16,146 nt of DNA, from positions 1 through 16,146 of the forward strand of contig CACXNN010000016.1 in the NCBI GenBank assembly GCA_902768995.1, in the 5' to 3' direction. Origin of the DNA: an uncultured Eubacteriales bacterium. GTDB taxonomy: Bacteria > Bacillota > Clostridia > Christensenellales > CAG-138. The position numbers were made by a program, and so were the translations under genes. The notes under the pieces were generated by a model, which saw only the letters and a list, made by a program, of their open reading frames with translations, searched no databases and was not told the origin of the DNA. Position 1 is the first letter of the stretch. Each line of letters begins with the position of its first letter. Positions 1 to 6,824 of the stretch are shown in pieces.

Positions 1-178
1 TCTGGGCCAGGGTCACGGGCTGCCCGTCCAGCAGCACCTGGTCCCCCGGCTCCACGGACATGCCCAGGGTGGCCACGGTGCCGTTCACCGTGACCCGGCC
101 CTCCTCGATGAGCTTTTCCGAGGCCCGACGGGAGGCCACCCCCGCCGCGGCTATGAACTTCTGCAATCTCTCCCCCAT
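1..178 (-). CDS. S4-domain pseudouridine synthase (RluB/RsuA family), N-terminal fragment
   Basis: The first 59 codons are visible, starting at ATG (178) and leaving the window on the left. The peptide begins MGERLQKFIAAAGVASRRAS and continues with EKLIEEGRVTVNGTVA. This is the S4 RNA-binding fold that opens RluB/RsuA-type rRNA pseudouridine synthases, which convert a uridine in 16S or 23S rRNA to pseudouridine. The catalytic domain lies outside the window, so the substrate cannot be assigned. The start is only 12 bases after the stop of the carboxypeptidase gene, so the two are probably co-transcribed. A pseudouridine synthase gene next to a dac gene is a familiar arrangement in Firmicutes. 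The alternative is another S4-domain protein, which is less likely given this N terminus. Confidence 0.85.
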   Translation of the reverse strand, partial: MGERLQKFIAAAGVASRRASEKLIEEGRVTVNGTVATLGMSVEPGDQVLLDGQPVTLAQ

Positions 179-190
179 GCGCTTCCCTTT

Positions 191-1312
191 CTATGCGGTC
201 AGGTAGGCCCCCATGACCTGTCGCAGGAACCAGTCGAAGGTCAGGGGCGGCGCCCCCTCCCCTAGGATCAGCGGCACGGACACAACCCCTTTCCCGTTGA
301 CCGTGAGAATGGCTTCCCCTGCTTGTGCCCCAGGTTCCACCGGGGCCGCCAGGCCGTCGACCAGGCGTATCTCCATTTCCGTTTCGTCCTGGCCGTCCCT
401 CCTGACGGGATACAGTATACCCTCTTTCGCCACGGCAGGCAACGTTTTTTTCGCGCTGCCCGTGACGGGGACCTGGCCTACGGCCTGGCCGGAGGTCAGG
501 AAGGTGCGGAGCTCATAGTCCGAAAAACCCCGGTCCAAAATCTTTTGGGCGTCGTACCACATGTCCGGGGCGTTCAGCACCGCGCCGATGAGGAGCATCC
601 CCTGCCGCCGGGCCGCGAAGCACAGGCACCGGCCCGCCTTCTTGGTGAAGCCGGTCTTGATCCCGCAGCCGCCCTCGATTTGGGTCAGGACCTTGTTTTT
701 CGTATGGAAGGAACGGGTGCGGTCGCCGGTGGAGGTGGCGTAGTGCTCGGTGCTCACCAGCTCCCGGAAGAAGGGCTCCGCCATGGCCGCGGCGGCCATG
801 CGGCAGAGATCATAGGCGCTGGTGTAGTGGTTGGGATCGTGGAGGCCGTGGGGGTTCATGAAGTGGGTGTCGGCGCAGCCCAGGGCTGCCGCCCTGGCGT
901 TCATCCGCGCCGCAAAGGCGTCCACGGAGCCGGAAACGTGCATGGCCAGGGTCACCGCCGCGTCGTTGCCGCTGACCATCATGAGACCGTATAAAAGGTC
1001 CCGCAGGCTGAGCTTCTCCCCCGCGTTGAGGTGCATGGAGGAGCCCTCGGTGCCCGCCGCCTCCGGGGGCACGGTGATGAGGGCGTCCAGGTCCTCCCCC
1101 GCCTCCAGGACCAGCAGGGCGGTCATGATCTTGGTGGTGCTGGCCATGGGCCGCCGGTCGCGCTCGTTTTCGCCCAGGAGCAGCCGGCCGCTGGTGGCCT
1201 CCACCAGGGCCCAGGCCTTGGCGGTGATCCGCCCCTCCTTCTGGACGGCCCGGGCCTGGCCGGGGATCAGCAGGAGCAGGATGAGCAGCAGGGGCCGAAA
1301 GCGCCTTACCAC
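191..1312 (-). CDS. D-alanyl-D-alanine carboxypeptidase (DacF/PBP5-like, peptidase S11)
   Basis: The 373-residue protein is a low-molecular-weight penicillin-binding protein that removes the terminal D-alanine from peptidoglycan stem peptides outside the membrane. It has a signal peptide (about residues 5-22, hydrophobic, ending in QARA). The three active-site motifs are all present: S58-T-T-K61, S114-G-N116 and K219-T-G221. The region after about residue 270 fits the C-terminal beta domain of the family. The start is GTG at 1312, preceded by a purine-rich GAAGGGGA, and it overlaps the stop codon of gerW (GTGGTAA), so translation is coupled. Linkage to gerW and ytfI suggests a role in the spore envelope, as with DacF or DacB of Bacillus. 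I cannot tell which of these it corresponds to, so no symbol is given. Confidence 0.95.
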   Translation of the reverse strand: MVRRFRPLLLILLLLIPGQARAVQKEGRITAKAWALVEATSGRLLLGENERDRRPMASTTKIMTALLVLEAGEDLDALITVPPEAAGTEGSSMHLNAGEKLSLRDLLYGLMMVSGNDAAVTLAMHVSGSVDAFAARMNARAAALGCADTHFMNPHGLHDPNHYTSAYDLCRMAAAAMAEPFFRELVSTEHYATSTGDRTRSFHTKNKVLTQIEGGCGIKTGFTKKAGRCLCFAARRQGMLLIGAVLNAPDMWYDAQKILDRGFSDYELRTFLTSGQAVGQVPVTGSAKKTLPAVAKEGILYPVRRDGQDETEMEIRLVDGLAAPVEPGAQAGEAILTVNGKGVVSVPLILGEGAPPLTFDWFLRQVMGAYLTA

Positions 1313-1722
1313 GATTCCCCTTCCTTCTCCTGCTCCTTCTGCTGAAGGCTCAGCCGGACCTCCTTCACGAACTTGGGAAGCTGGCCCACCAACCGATCCA
1401 GGGTGGAGTCGTAGTTGGCGGGGACCACCGTGACCCCCTCCTCCGTGGTGACCAGGAAGGCCTTGGGGGTCAGAGACACCCCCGCCACGGCGGTGCCCAG
1501 GAAGGGAAAGGTCTTCTGCTCCGCCAGGGCCGCCCCGGCCACCTTGCCCGTGGGGGCGTACTCCCCGCCGCCGGAGAAGAAGCCGAAGCTGACCTTGGAC
1601 ACGGGCACCACCACCCCGTTCCCCGCCGGGATGGGCTCGCCCACGATGGTGTTCACGTCCACAATGGTCTTGAGCCGGGCCATGGTGGTCTCGATGATGG
1701 ATTCAACGCTTTGCATGTGCAT
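1306..1722 (-). CDS. gerW: Spore protein GerW (YtfJ family)
   Basis: The 138-residue protein matches the YtfJ/GerW family: an N-terminal helix (VESIIETTMARLKTIVDVNT), then IVGEPIPAGNGVVVPVSKVS, a glycine-rich FGFFSGGGEY, and a C-terminal segment rich in K and E (about 120-138). The length is close to the family norm of about 130-150. GerW is known from Bacillus and Clostridioides as a spore protein needed for normal germination, and its biochemistry is not settled. Of two nearby ATGs (1722 and 1716), the first is 5-6 bases after AAAGGA and is preferred. It overlaps the upstream ytfI-like gene by 20 bases and the downstream dac gene by 7, so the three genes form one translationally coupled unit. 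Confidence 0.92.
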   Translation of the reverse strand: MHMQSVESIIETTMARLKTIVDVNTIVGEPIPAGNGVVVPVSKVSFGFFSGGGEYAPTGKVAGAALAEQKTFPFLGTAVAGVSLTPKAFLVTTEEGVTVVPANYDSTLDRLVGQLPKFVKEVRLSLQQKEQEKEGESW

Positions 1723-2251
1723 GTTTTCCTTTCAGATATTCGAGGATATTTTGCGCCAGGACGAAGCGGCCTATTCCCGAAAGCCGCAGGGCGCAGATGT
1801 TTTTGTCGAAGCAGGCCGTGGGCCGGAGGATCACCTCGTCGCAGGAAAGGGTCCCGGCGGCCTTAAGCAGCCCGTGGAGGAGGCCCAGGGCTTCCACGGT
1901 CAGGGCCCCGTCCGATTCTAGGCCCACCCAGAGGGTGGCCGAGATTCTCTTGTGGCGGATCACGGGAGCAAAGCTGCCCTTCTTTTTCTTCCGCCCGCCG
2001 CCCAGGGGCTTGCGCCCGCCCCGGCCGTCCAGCAGGCACAGATGAAAATAGGGCGGCTGCAGAAAGTCCCCCTCCAGCCGCAGCCGCAGCAGGGAGGCCA
2101 CGACCACCTCCCCCCGGCCGCAGGTGGGCGAGAGCCGGGCGTCCAGCCGGAGGCTGAAGGGCCAAAGGAGCAGATAGAGCAGGGTGAATGCGCCTGCGAA
2201 CAGCCAGATCATGGCTTTAGCCTGTCCCATGGGCCTGATTTCACGCACCAT
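1703..2251 (-). CDS. DUF2953 family membrane-anchored protein (YtfI-like)
   Basis: The 182-residue protein has one N-terminal membrane segment (about residues 13-32, AMIWLFAGAFTLLYLLLWPF). A beta-rich stretch follows, then a basic GGGRKKKKG linker (about 85-93), then a C-terminal domain with GLESDGALTVEALGLLHGLL. This layout, and its position directly before gerW, fit the DUF2953/YtfI family of sporulating Firmicutes, whose function is not known. The start is uncertain. ATG 2251 has only a crowded GGGA upstream, and ATG 2230 (MGQAKAMIW) would still keep the membrane segment. No canonical sigma-A promoter is obvious on this strand, and a sporulation sigma factor is possible but not shown. Confidence 0.8.
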   Translation of the reverse strand: MVREIRPMGQAKAMIWLFAGAFTLLYLLLWPFSLRLDARLSPTCGRGEVVVASLLRLRLEGDFLQPPYFHLCLLDGRGGRKPLGGGRKKKKGSFAPVIRHKRISATLWVGLESDGALTVEALGLLHGLLKAAGTLSCDEVILRPTACFDKNICALRLSGIGRFVLAQNILEYLKGKHAHAKR

Positions 2252-2296
2252 TTCCCATCTTTTTCACATTTCATCCATGCACAGCCGCGGATTTCT

Positions 2297-2304
2297 GCTA
2301 TAAT
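2297..2304 (+). promoter_or_regulatory. Extended -10 promoter for the DUF5685 operon
   Basis: TGCTATAAT (TG at 2296-2297 side, TATAAT at 2299-2304) is a perfect extended -10 element in the 70-bp divergent spacer. The only -35-like hexamer is TGCACA at 2278, with a short 15-base spacer, consistent with reliance on the extended -10. The predicted transcript start near 2311 gives a leader of only about 10 bases. GAGG at 2314-2317 lies 4 bases before the ATG. Confidence 0.6.
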
Positions 2305-2321
2305 ACCTGTATTGAGGCTCT

Positions 2322-3167
2322 ATGTTTGGGTATATCGGCACAATCGAATCGGAACTGAAGGTGCGGGAGGCCGCCAGCTATAAGAGCTGGTACTGCGGCC
2401 TGTGCAAGTGTATGAAGCGCCACTACGGCCCCTTCTCCCCCCTGTTCCTTCAATACGACTGCGCGTTCCTGGCCCTCCTCTTCTCCGGGGAGCTGGGGGA
2501 AAAAGTGGACGCCAAACGGTGCCACTGTTTGCACCGGTGTCACGACCCCCACCGAAAGTACCGGCTGGAGACCCCAGCCCTCCGATTCGCCGCGGCGGTG
2601 AACGTGCTCCTTGGGTACTACAAGTGCTTGGACGACTGGCGGGACGTGCGGGATTTCAAAAAGGGCGCTGCCGCCCTGCTCCTGAGGGGCGCCGTGAAAA
2701 AGGCCGGTAGGGATTACCCGGAGCTGAAGGCGCGGACGGAGCAGTTCTACGAGGACCAGGCCGCCATGGAGCGGGATGACGGGCGGCTGGACGCGGCGGC
2801 GGACCCCACGGGCAAGTATCTCGAAGCCCTGGGGGACATGCTCCCCTTCCCGGAGCAGGAAAAGCTCCCGTTGAAATGGCTTCTCTACAACCTGGGCCGA
2901 TGGATCTATCTCATGGACGCCTGGGACGATCGGGAGAAGGACGGTCAGAAGGGGACCTTCAACCCCTATCTGAAGGCCAACACCTCTCAGGAGGACGCCG
3001 CCTTCGGGCTCTACGCCTCCCTGGAGGAGGCCCGCAAGGCCTTCGATCTTCTGTCCCCCCACCGGGATCGGGGGATCATGGAAAACGTGCTCTATCTCGG
3101 GTGCCCCGAGCGCACCCGGAAGGTTTTGGAAGGAAGCGGAAAGGAGGTCGGTCATGAATCCCTATAA
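2322..3167 (+). CDS. DUF5685 family protein
   Basis: The 281-residue, mostly helical, soluble protein has no signal peptide. The start MFGYIGTIESELKVREAASY is the conserved opening of DUF5685 proteins, which supports ATG 2322 despite the short leader. Visible features are a CGLC motif (C25, C28, plus C30), a second cysteine/histidine patch (C67-H-C69, H71, C73, H74), YDCAFLALL (45-53), an aspartate motif CLDDWRD (102-108) and a second one MDAWDDREKD (198-207) followed by FNPY. The two Cys/His patches could bind a metal, and the two Asp motifs recall class I isoprenoid synthases; both are inferences. No function is established for the family that I know of. It overlaps the J-domain gene by 14 bases, so the two products are likely made together. 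Confidence 0.85.
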   Translation: MFGYIGTIESELKVREAASYKSWYCGLCKCMKRHYGPFSPLFLQYDCAFLALLFSGELGEKVDAKRCHCLHRCHDPHRKYRLETPALRFAAAVNVLLGYYKCLDDWRDVRDFKKGAAALLLRGAVKKAGRDYPELKARTEQFYEDQAAMERDDGRLDAAADPTGKYLEALGDMLPFPEQEKLPLKWLLYNLGRWIYLMDAWDDREKDGQKGTFNPYLKANTSQEDAAFGLYASLEEARKAFDLLSPHRDRGIMENVLYLGCPERTRKVLEGSGKEVGHESL

Positions 3168-3798
3168 GGTATTGGGCGTCAGCGAAAACGCCTCCCAGGA
3201 GGAGATCCGCAAGGCGTATCTTGCCCTGGTCAAAAAGTATCATCCCGACCGCTATGCCGACGGGCCCATGAAGGACATGGCCAACGAGAAGCTCAAGGAG
3301 ATCAACCAGGCCTACGAGATGCTCACCAAGAAGAAGGAGTCCTCGGGCTACGGCGGCTCCTCCAGCTACGGTGGCTACGGCTCCCACGGGCACAGCACCT
3401 ACTCCCAGGGCGGCTACTGGCAGAGCCAGGGCAGCTATTCCGGGGACTATGCCCAGGAGTTCTCCCGGGTCCGCAGCTACTTCTCCCAGAACAATCTGAA
3501 CGCCGCCCGGTCCGTGCTGGACGGCATCCCCCTGCACAACGCGGAGTGGCACTACCTCTACGGCATCCTCTACTTCCGCTGGGGCTGGTACGACCAGGCC
3601 CGGCAGCACCTTTCCATGGCCTGCAGCATGGAGCCGGGGAACATGGAGTATCAGAACGCCTACGCCACCGTCATGAACACGGGGCGGCCCTATGCCAACG
3701 GGCCCATCAACATGGGCGGGCAGGACTGCGACATGTGCGACTGGTGCACCACCATGCTGTGCCTCAACTGCCTCTGTAACTGCGGAGGCTGCCACTGA
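3154..3798 (+). CDS. J-domain protein with TPR-like segment and cysteine-rich tail
   Basis: This is a 214-residue protein. Residues 1-60 form a J domain with the essential HPD at 30-32, which in this family stimulates the ATPase of an Hsp70 (DnaK). Residues 63-98 are a Gly/Ser/Tyr-rich linker. Residues 100-170 look like paired TPR-type helices (NLNAARSVLDGIP, WHYLYGILYFRWGWYDQARQHL). The tail (192-213) holds eight cysteines, C192, 195, 198, 203, 206, 208, 210 and 213, enough for one or two metal sites or an iron-sulfur cluster. It lacks the DnaJ zinc fingers and substrate domain, so it is a specialised co-chaperone (class C type), not DnaJ. Its start overlaps the DUF5685 gene and its stop overlaps the next start (TGATG). 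The client is unknown; DUF5685 is the obvious candidate. Confidence 0.88.
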   Translation: MNPYKVLGVSENASQEEIRKAYLALVKKYHPDRYADGPMKDMANEKLKEINQAYEMLTKKKESSGYGGSSSYGGYGSHGHSTYSQGGYWQSQGSYSGDYAQEFSRVRSYFSQNNLNAARSVLDGIPLHNAEWHYLYGILYFRWGWYDQARQHLSMACSMEPGNMEYQNAYATVMNTGRPYANGPINMGGQDCDMCDWCTTMLCLNCLCNCGGCH

Positions 3799-4334
3799 TG
3801 GAAAGGAAGAAGCTGTCGTTGAGCCGGCGGGTGTCCCTGGGCGCCATGGTGGCCGCCCTGACGCTGCTGTTCCTCTACGCCTCGGAGGTGCTCACCGGGT
3901 TTCGGTTCCTGTGCGCGGCCCTCAGCGGCTTTTTCGTGGTGGTGCTGGTCCAGGAGGACCTGTTCGGCACCGCCTGGCTGTGCTTCCTCACGGTGACCAT
4001 CCTGGGATTCCTGCTCTGCCCGGACCGGATGAGCTGGTTCATGTACGTGGCCCTCATCGGCCACTACGGCATCGTGCGCCGGTTCTTCCAGAAGTTCATC
4101 ACGGTCCCTGCCGTTCGGTCCGTCTTCACGGTCCTCTACTGCAATCTGGGCACGGCGCTGGGCCTTTGGGCCATGTATACCGTGGCGGAGGTGAACGTGC
4201 TGGAGATGCTGCCGGACATCCCCATCGTGGTCCTCATCCTCATCGGGGAGGCGGTGTTCTTCCTGTTGGACATCCTCTTCGAAGCCGCCAGCAACCTATA
4301 TCTCAAGCGGGTCCGTCGATTCCTGCTCCATTAG
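3798..4334 (+). CDS. Conserved integral membrane protein, about six segments
   Basis: The 178-residue protein is almost entirely hydrophobic after a basic N terminus (MERKKLSLSRR). Likely membrane segments are at about 12-32, 37-54, 57-74, 80-94, 107-130 and 140-160. It ends in a basic LKRVRRFLLH, which suggests both ends are cytoplasmic. Size and segment count resemble ECF-transporter S components and similar small membrane proteins, but no family-defining motif is seen, so this is only a structural comparison. Its ATG shares one base with the stop of the J-domain gene, so it is translated in coupling with it and belongs to the same unit. A small membrane protein here could anchor the DUF5685/J-domain pair. 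Confidence 0.75.
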   Translation: MERKKLSLSRRVSLGAMVAALTLLFLYASEVLTGFRFLCAALSGFFVVVLVQEDLFGTAWLCFLTVTILGFLLCPDRMSWFMYVALIGHYGIVRRFFQKFITVPAVRSVFTVLYCNLGTALGLWAMYTVAEVNVLEMLPDIPIVVLILIGEAVFFLLDILFEAASNLYLKRVRRFLLH

Positions 4335-4348
4335 CATACGCCCGCCCC

Positions 4349-4381
4349 TTTCGTCCCATACTAAGCCATCATGGGACGGAA
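4349..4381 (+). promoter_or_regulatory. Hairpin that contains the PBP start codon
   Basis: CGTCCCAT (4352-4359) and ATGGGACG (4371-4378) are a perfect 8-bp inverted repeat with an 11-base loop. The stem extends to 11 pairs (4349-4351 with 4379-4381, one G-U). The right arm begins exactly at the ATG of the penicillin-binding protein gene, and no Shine-Dalgarno sequence is visible. In RNA this would sequester the start codon. The regulatory role is inferred. Confidence 0.5.
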
Positions 4382-6716
4382 ACGAAACACAGAAAGTAAG
4401 CCAGTTGCCCACCGCCGCCTGAGGCGGTGGCTTTTTTGTATCGCCGCCTTACTCCTCATCCCCGTGGCGGCGGTGGCCGCCTACGTGCTGAGCCGGGACG
4501 CCTGGCACATGCTGGACGAGGAGAAGCTCAGCTACGAGAAGCTGAGCGTCCAGGTCTTCGACGGGGACGACCAGCTCTATTCCGCCCTCTCCGGCGGCGA
4601 GGAACGGCTGCTGGTCCGTATCGAGGACCTGCCGGATCACGTGAAGAACGCCTTCATCGCCGCCGAGGACGCCCGGTTTTACGACCACCCGGGGGTGGAC
4701 GTGGTGCGCATTTTGGGGGCGGCCTGGAGCGATCTGAAGGCCGGGGCCTTCGTGGAGGGGGCCAGCACCATCACCCAGCAGCTCATCAAGCTCACCCATC
4801 TCAACAGCCGCAAGGAGCTCTCCCGGAAGGTGGATGAGGCTATATTGGCGGTCCAGCTGGAGCGGCTCTACGGCAAGGATCAGATACTGGAGATGTATCT
4901 CAACACGGTCTACTTCGGCTCCGGCTACTACGGTTTGGAGACCGCCGCCCGGGGGTACTTCGGCGTGTCCGCGGCGGAGCTTAGGTTGGACCAGGCGGCC
5001 CTGCTGGCCGGGGTGCTCAAGTCCCCCGCCCGCTTCTCCCCCCAGCGCCGCCCCGAGGCGTCCGTGGGCCGCCGAGGCGTGATCCTGCACCTGATGGCGG
5101 AGTACGGCATGATCTCGGAAGCGGAGGCCGACGAAGCCTCCGCCCGGCCGTTGCGATTGAAAAAGGATCCTATTTTGGAGCGCCGGGGATACTACGTGGA
5201 CTACGCCCTGCAGGAGAGCTGCCGGCTGCTGGGGATCACCATGAACCGACTGCTGAACGACGGGTACCGGATCTATACGGGCATGGATCGGGAGGCGGAG
5301 GGCCTGTGCGAATCCCTCTTTCGGGAGGACCGGTTCTTCCCCCAGGTGAACGGGGAGAGCGCCCAGGGGGCCATCTGCCTCATCGACGCCCGCACGGGCT
5401 ATATCTGCGCCCTGGTGGGGGGCCGGGACGAGGGCGTGGCCCTGGGATACAACCGGGCCGTGCGCATCCGCCGCCAGCCCGGGTCCGTCATCAAGCCCAT
5501 CCTGGTCTACGGTCCGGCTCTCGAAGCCGGGTACACGGCGGCGGACATGCTGCTGGACGAAAGCGCCACCTTCGGGGACTACGCCCCCTCCGACGCCAGC
5601 CGCCGCTATCGGGGCTGGGTCACCATGCGGGAGGCGGTGACCCGATCGTTGAACATCCCGGCGGTGGAGCTGTTTTCTGAGCTGGGCATCGGCCGCTGCA
5701 AGAGCTTCGCCCGGCAGCTGGGCATCCCCTTCGACAAGAACGACACCCGCCTGGCCCTGGCCCTGGGAGGCTTCACCTACGGGGTCTCCCCTAAGGAGCT
5801 GTGCGCCGCCTACGCCGCCTTCGCCGCCGGGGGCGTGTACCGGGCCCCCACCCTGATCCGCCGCATCGAGGACAGGGACGGCCATGTGGTCTATGAAAGC
5901 CACCCCTTCGCCCGGCGGGTCATGAGCGAGGGCAGCGCCTTCATCCTGACCAGCATGCTCCAAAGCGTGGTCCAGCAGGGCACGGCCAAGGCCCTCAGCG
6001 ACCTTCCCATGGAGGTGGCCGCCAAGACGGGCACCGTGGGGGACGAGACCGGGAACCGGGACGTGTGGCTGGCCGCCTACACGGCGGAGCACGCGGCGGT
6101 GATCTGGATGGGCTTCGACGAGAACAGCCACGGCAAGCTCCTGCCCCCGGACTCGGGGGGCGGCGGCTATCCGGCGGCCCTCATGAAGGAGGTGCTGACT
6201 GGCCTCTACGCGGGCAGGGCGGCCCCGGTCTTCCGGCAGCCGGAGTCCGTGGTGCGGGTGCGGCTGGACGGCTATACCATGGACGCTCAGCACGAGGCCG
6301 TGCTGGCCACCAGCTATACGCCCGACAGCTACGGGGTCTGGGAGTACTTCCTCAAGGGCACGGAGCCCACTGACGAGAGCGATTACTGGTCTGTGCCGGA
6401 GCCCCCGGACGACCTTGCCGTCACCCGGGCCGGGACCCTGGTCAGCGTCCGGTTCACCCCCAAGCAGGATCACGTCCGGTATCTACTGTACCGGGAGACG
6501 GCGGACGGCTACGCCACGCTGCTGGCCACCTTCGAGGGCACGGAGGCGGGGGTGTACACGGACGACGTGTCGGAGCTGCCGGGGATGATGCTGTCCTACT
6601 ACGTGATCCCCGTGCACCCCATGATCACCGTGGCGGGCACGCCCCTAGTGGGGCCATCCTCCGAAAAGGTGTCCCTGTTTCTGTATGCACCGGATTATTT
6701 TTTGAATGCACCGTGA
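4371..6716 (+). CDS. Class A penicillin-binding protein (glycosyltransferase/transpeptidase)
   Basis: The 781-residue bifunctional peptidoglycan synthase polymerises lipid II and cross-links the stem peptides. A basic cytoplasmic start (HRRLRRW) is followed by one membrane anchor (20-41). The GT51 domain shows EDARFYDHPG with catalytic E99, GASTITQQ (130-137), RKVDEAI (152-158) and QILEMYLN (171-178). The transpeptidase domain shows SVIK with nucleophile S372 and K375, SLN (426-428) and KTGT (552-555). A C-terminal fibronectin-III-like domain occupies about 680-771. All catalytic residues are intact. The start is ATG 4371; no SD is visible, but no other start keeps the anchor intact. It lies 36 bases after the membrane protein gene. 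The first 70 bases carry two hairpins that may control expression. It is PBP1a/1b-like, and no specific name can be assigned. Confidence 0.95.
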   Translation: MGRKRNTESKPVAHRRLRRWLFCIAALLLIPVAAVAAYVLSRDAWHMLDEEKLSYEKLSVQVFDGDDQLYSALSGGEERLLVRIEDLPDHVKNAFIAAEDARFYDHPGVDVVRILGAAWSDLKAGAFVEGASTITQQLIKLTHLNSRKELSRKVDEAILAVQLERLYGKDQILEMYLNTVYFGSGYYGLETAARGYFGVSAAELRLDQAALLAGVLKSPARFSPQRRPEASVGRRGVILHLMAEYGMISEAEADEASARPLRLKKDPILERRGYYVDYALQESCRLLGITMNRLLNDGYRIYTGMDREAEGLCESLFREDRFFPQVNGESAQGAICLIDARTGYICALVGGRDEGVALGYNRAVRIRRQPGSVIKPILVYGPALEAGYTAADMLLDESATFGDYAPSDASRRYRGWVTMREAVTRSLNIPAVELFSELGIGRCKSFARQLGIPFDKNDTRLALALGGFTYGVSPKELCAAYAAFAAGGVYRAPTLIRRIEDRDGHVVYESHPFARRVMSEGSAFILTSMLQSVVQQGTAKALSDLPMEVAAKTGTVGDETGNRDVWLAAYTAEHAAVIWMGFDENSHGKLLPPDSGGGGYPAALMKEVLTGLYAGRAAPVFRQPESVVRVRLDGYTMDAQHEAVLATSYTPDSYGVWEYFLKGTEPTDESDYWSVPEPPDDLAVTRAGTLVSVRFTPKQDHVRYLLYRETADGYATLLATFEGTEAGVYTDDVSELPGMMLSYYVIPVHPMITVAGTPLVGPSSEKVSLFLYAPDYFLNAP
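4409..4437 (+). terminator. Intrinsic-terminator-shaped hairpin inside the PBP coding start
   Basis: CCACCGCC (4409-4416), loop GCCTGA, GGCGGTGG (4423-4430), then C and six T (4432-4437). This is a perfect 8-bp GC-rich stem with a T run in plus orientation, spanning codons 13-23 of the penicillin-binding protein. It could end part of the transcripts from the DUF5685 operon, or act as an attenuator. It could also be a coincidence of arginine and phenylalanine codons. Confidence 0.5.
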
Positions 6717-6754
6717 AAACGGCATGTTTTTTCAGGCCATACTGCATAAAGAGA

Positions 6755-6783
6755 TTGACTATTCATGTCGTTCTTTATATAAT
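6755..6783 (+). promoter_or_regulatory. Sigma-A type promoter of the gntR gene
   Basis: TTGACT (6755-6760), a 17-base spacer, and TATAAT (6778-6783) match the consensus in an AT-rich spacer (6717-6824) that stands out from the GC-rich surroundings. The start of transcription is expected near 6790. A good ribosome binding site, AAAGAGGTG (6812-6820), lies just before ATG 6825. The rest of this spacer holds the inverted repeat listed next and nothing else I can support. Confidence 0.85.
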
Positions 6784-6802
6784 ATATTAGGTTCTTATAA
6801 AG
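6773..6802 (+). promoter_or_regulatory. Inverted repeat over the gntR promoter, possible operator
   Basis: CTTTATA (6773-6779) and TATAAAG (6796-6802) are a perfect 7-bp inverted repeat with centres 23 bp apart, about two helical turns. It covers the -10 and the predicted start of transcription. GntR regulators often repress themselves from such sites. The AT-rich composition makes chance a real alternative. Confidence 0.35.
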
Positions 6803-6824
6803 ATTATGTTGAAAGAGGTGCGTC

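Noticed and set aside
1306..1722. Overlapping genes dac-gerW-ytfI as signs of frameshift
   Set aside because: All three proteins have family-typical ends, and the overlaps of 7 and 20 bases are ordinary translational coupling.
4449..6473. 674-codon open frame on the minus strand
   Set aside because: It lies wholly opposite the penicillin-binding protein, has repetitive G/A/P/H/V-rich composition typical of high-GC antisense frames, and matches no family.
6709..6732. Terminator at the PBP stop: CCGT-GAAA-ACGG followed by a T run
   Set aside because: The stem is only four pairs and separated from the T run by CATG; too weak to call.
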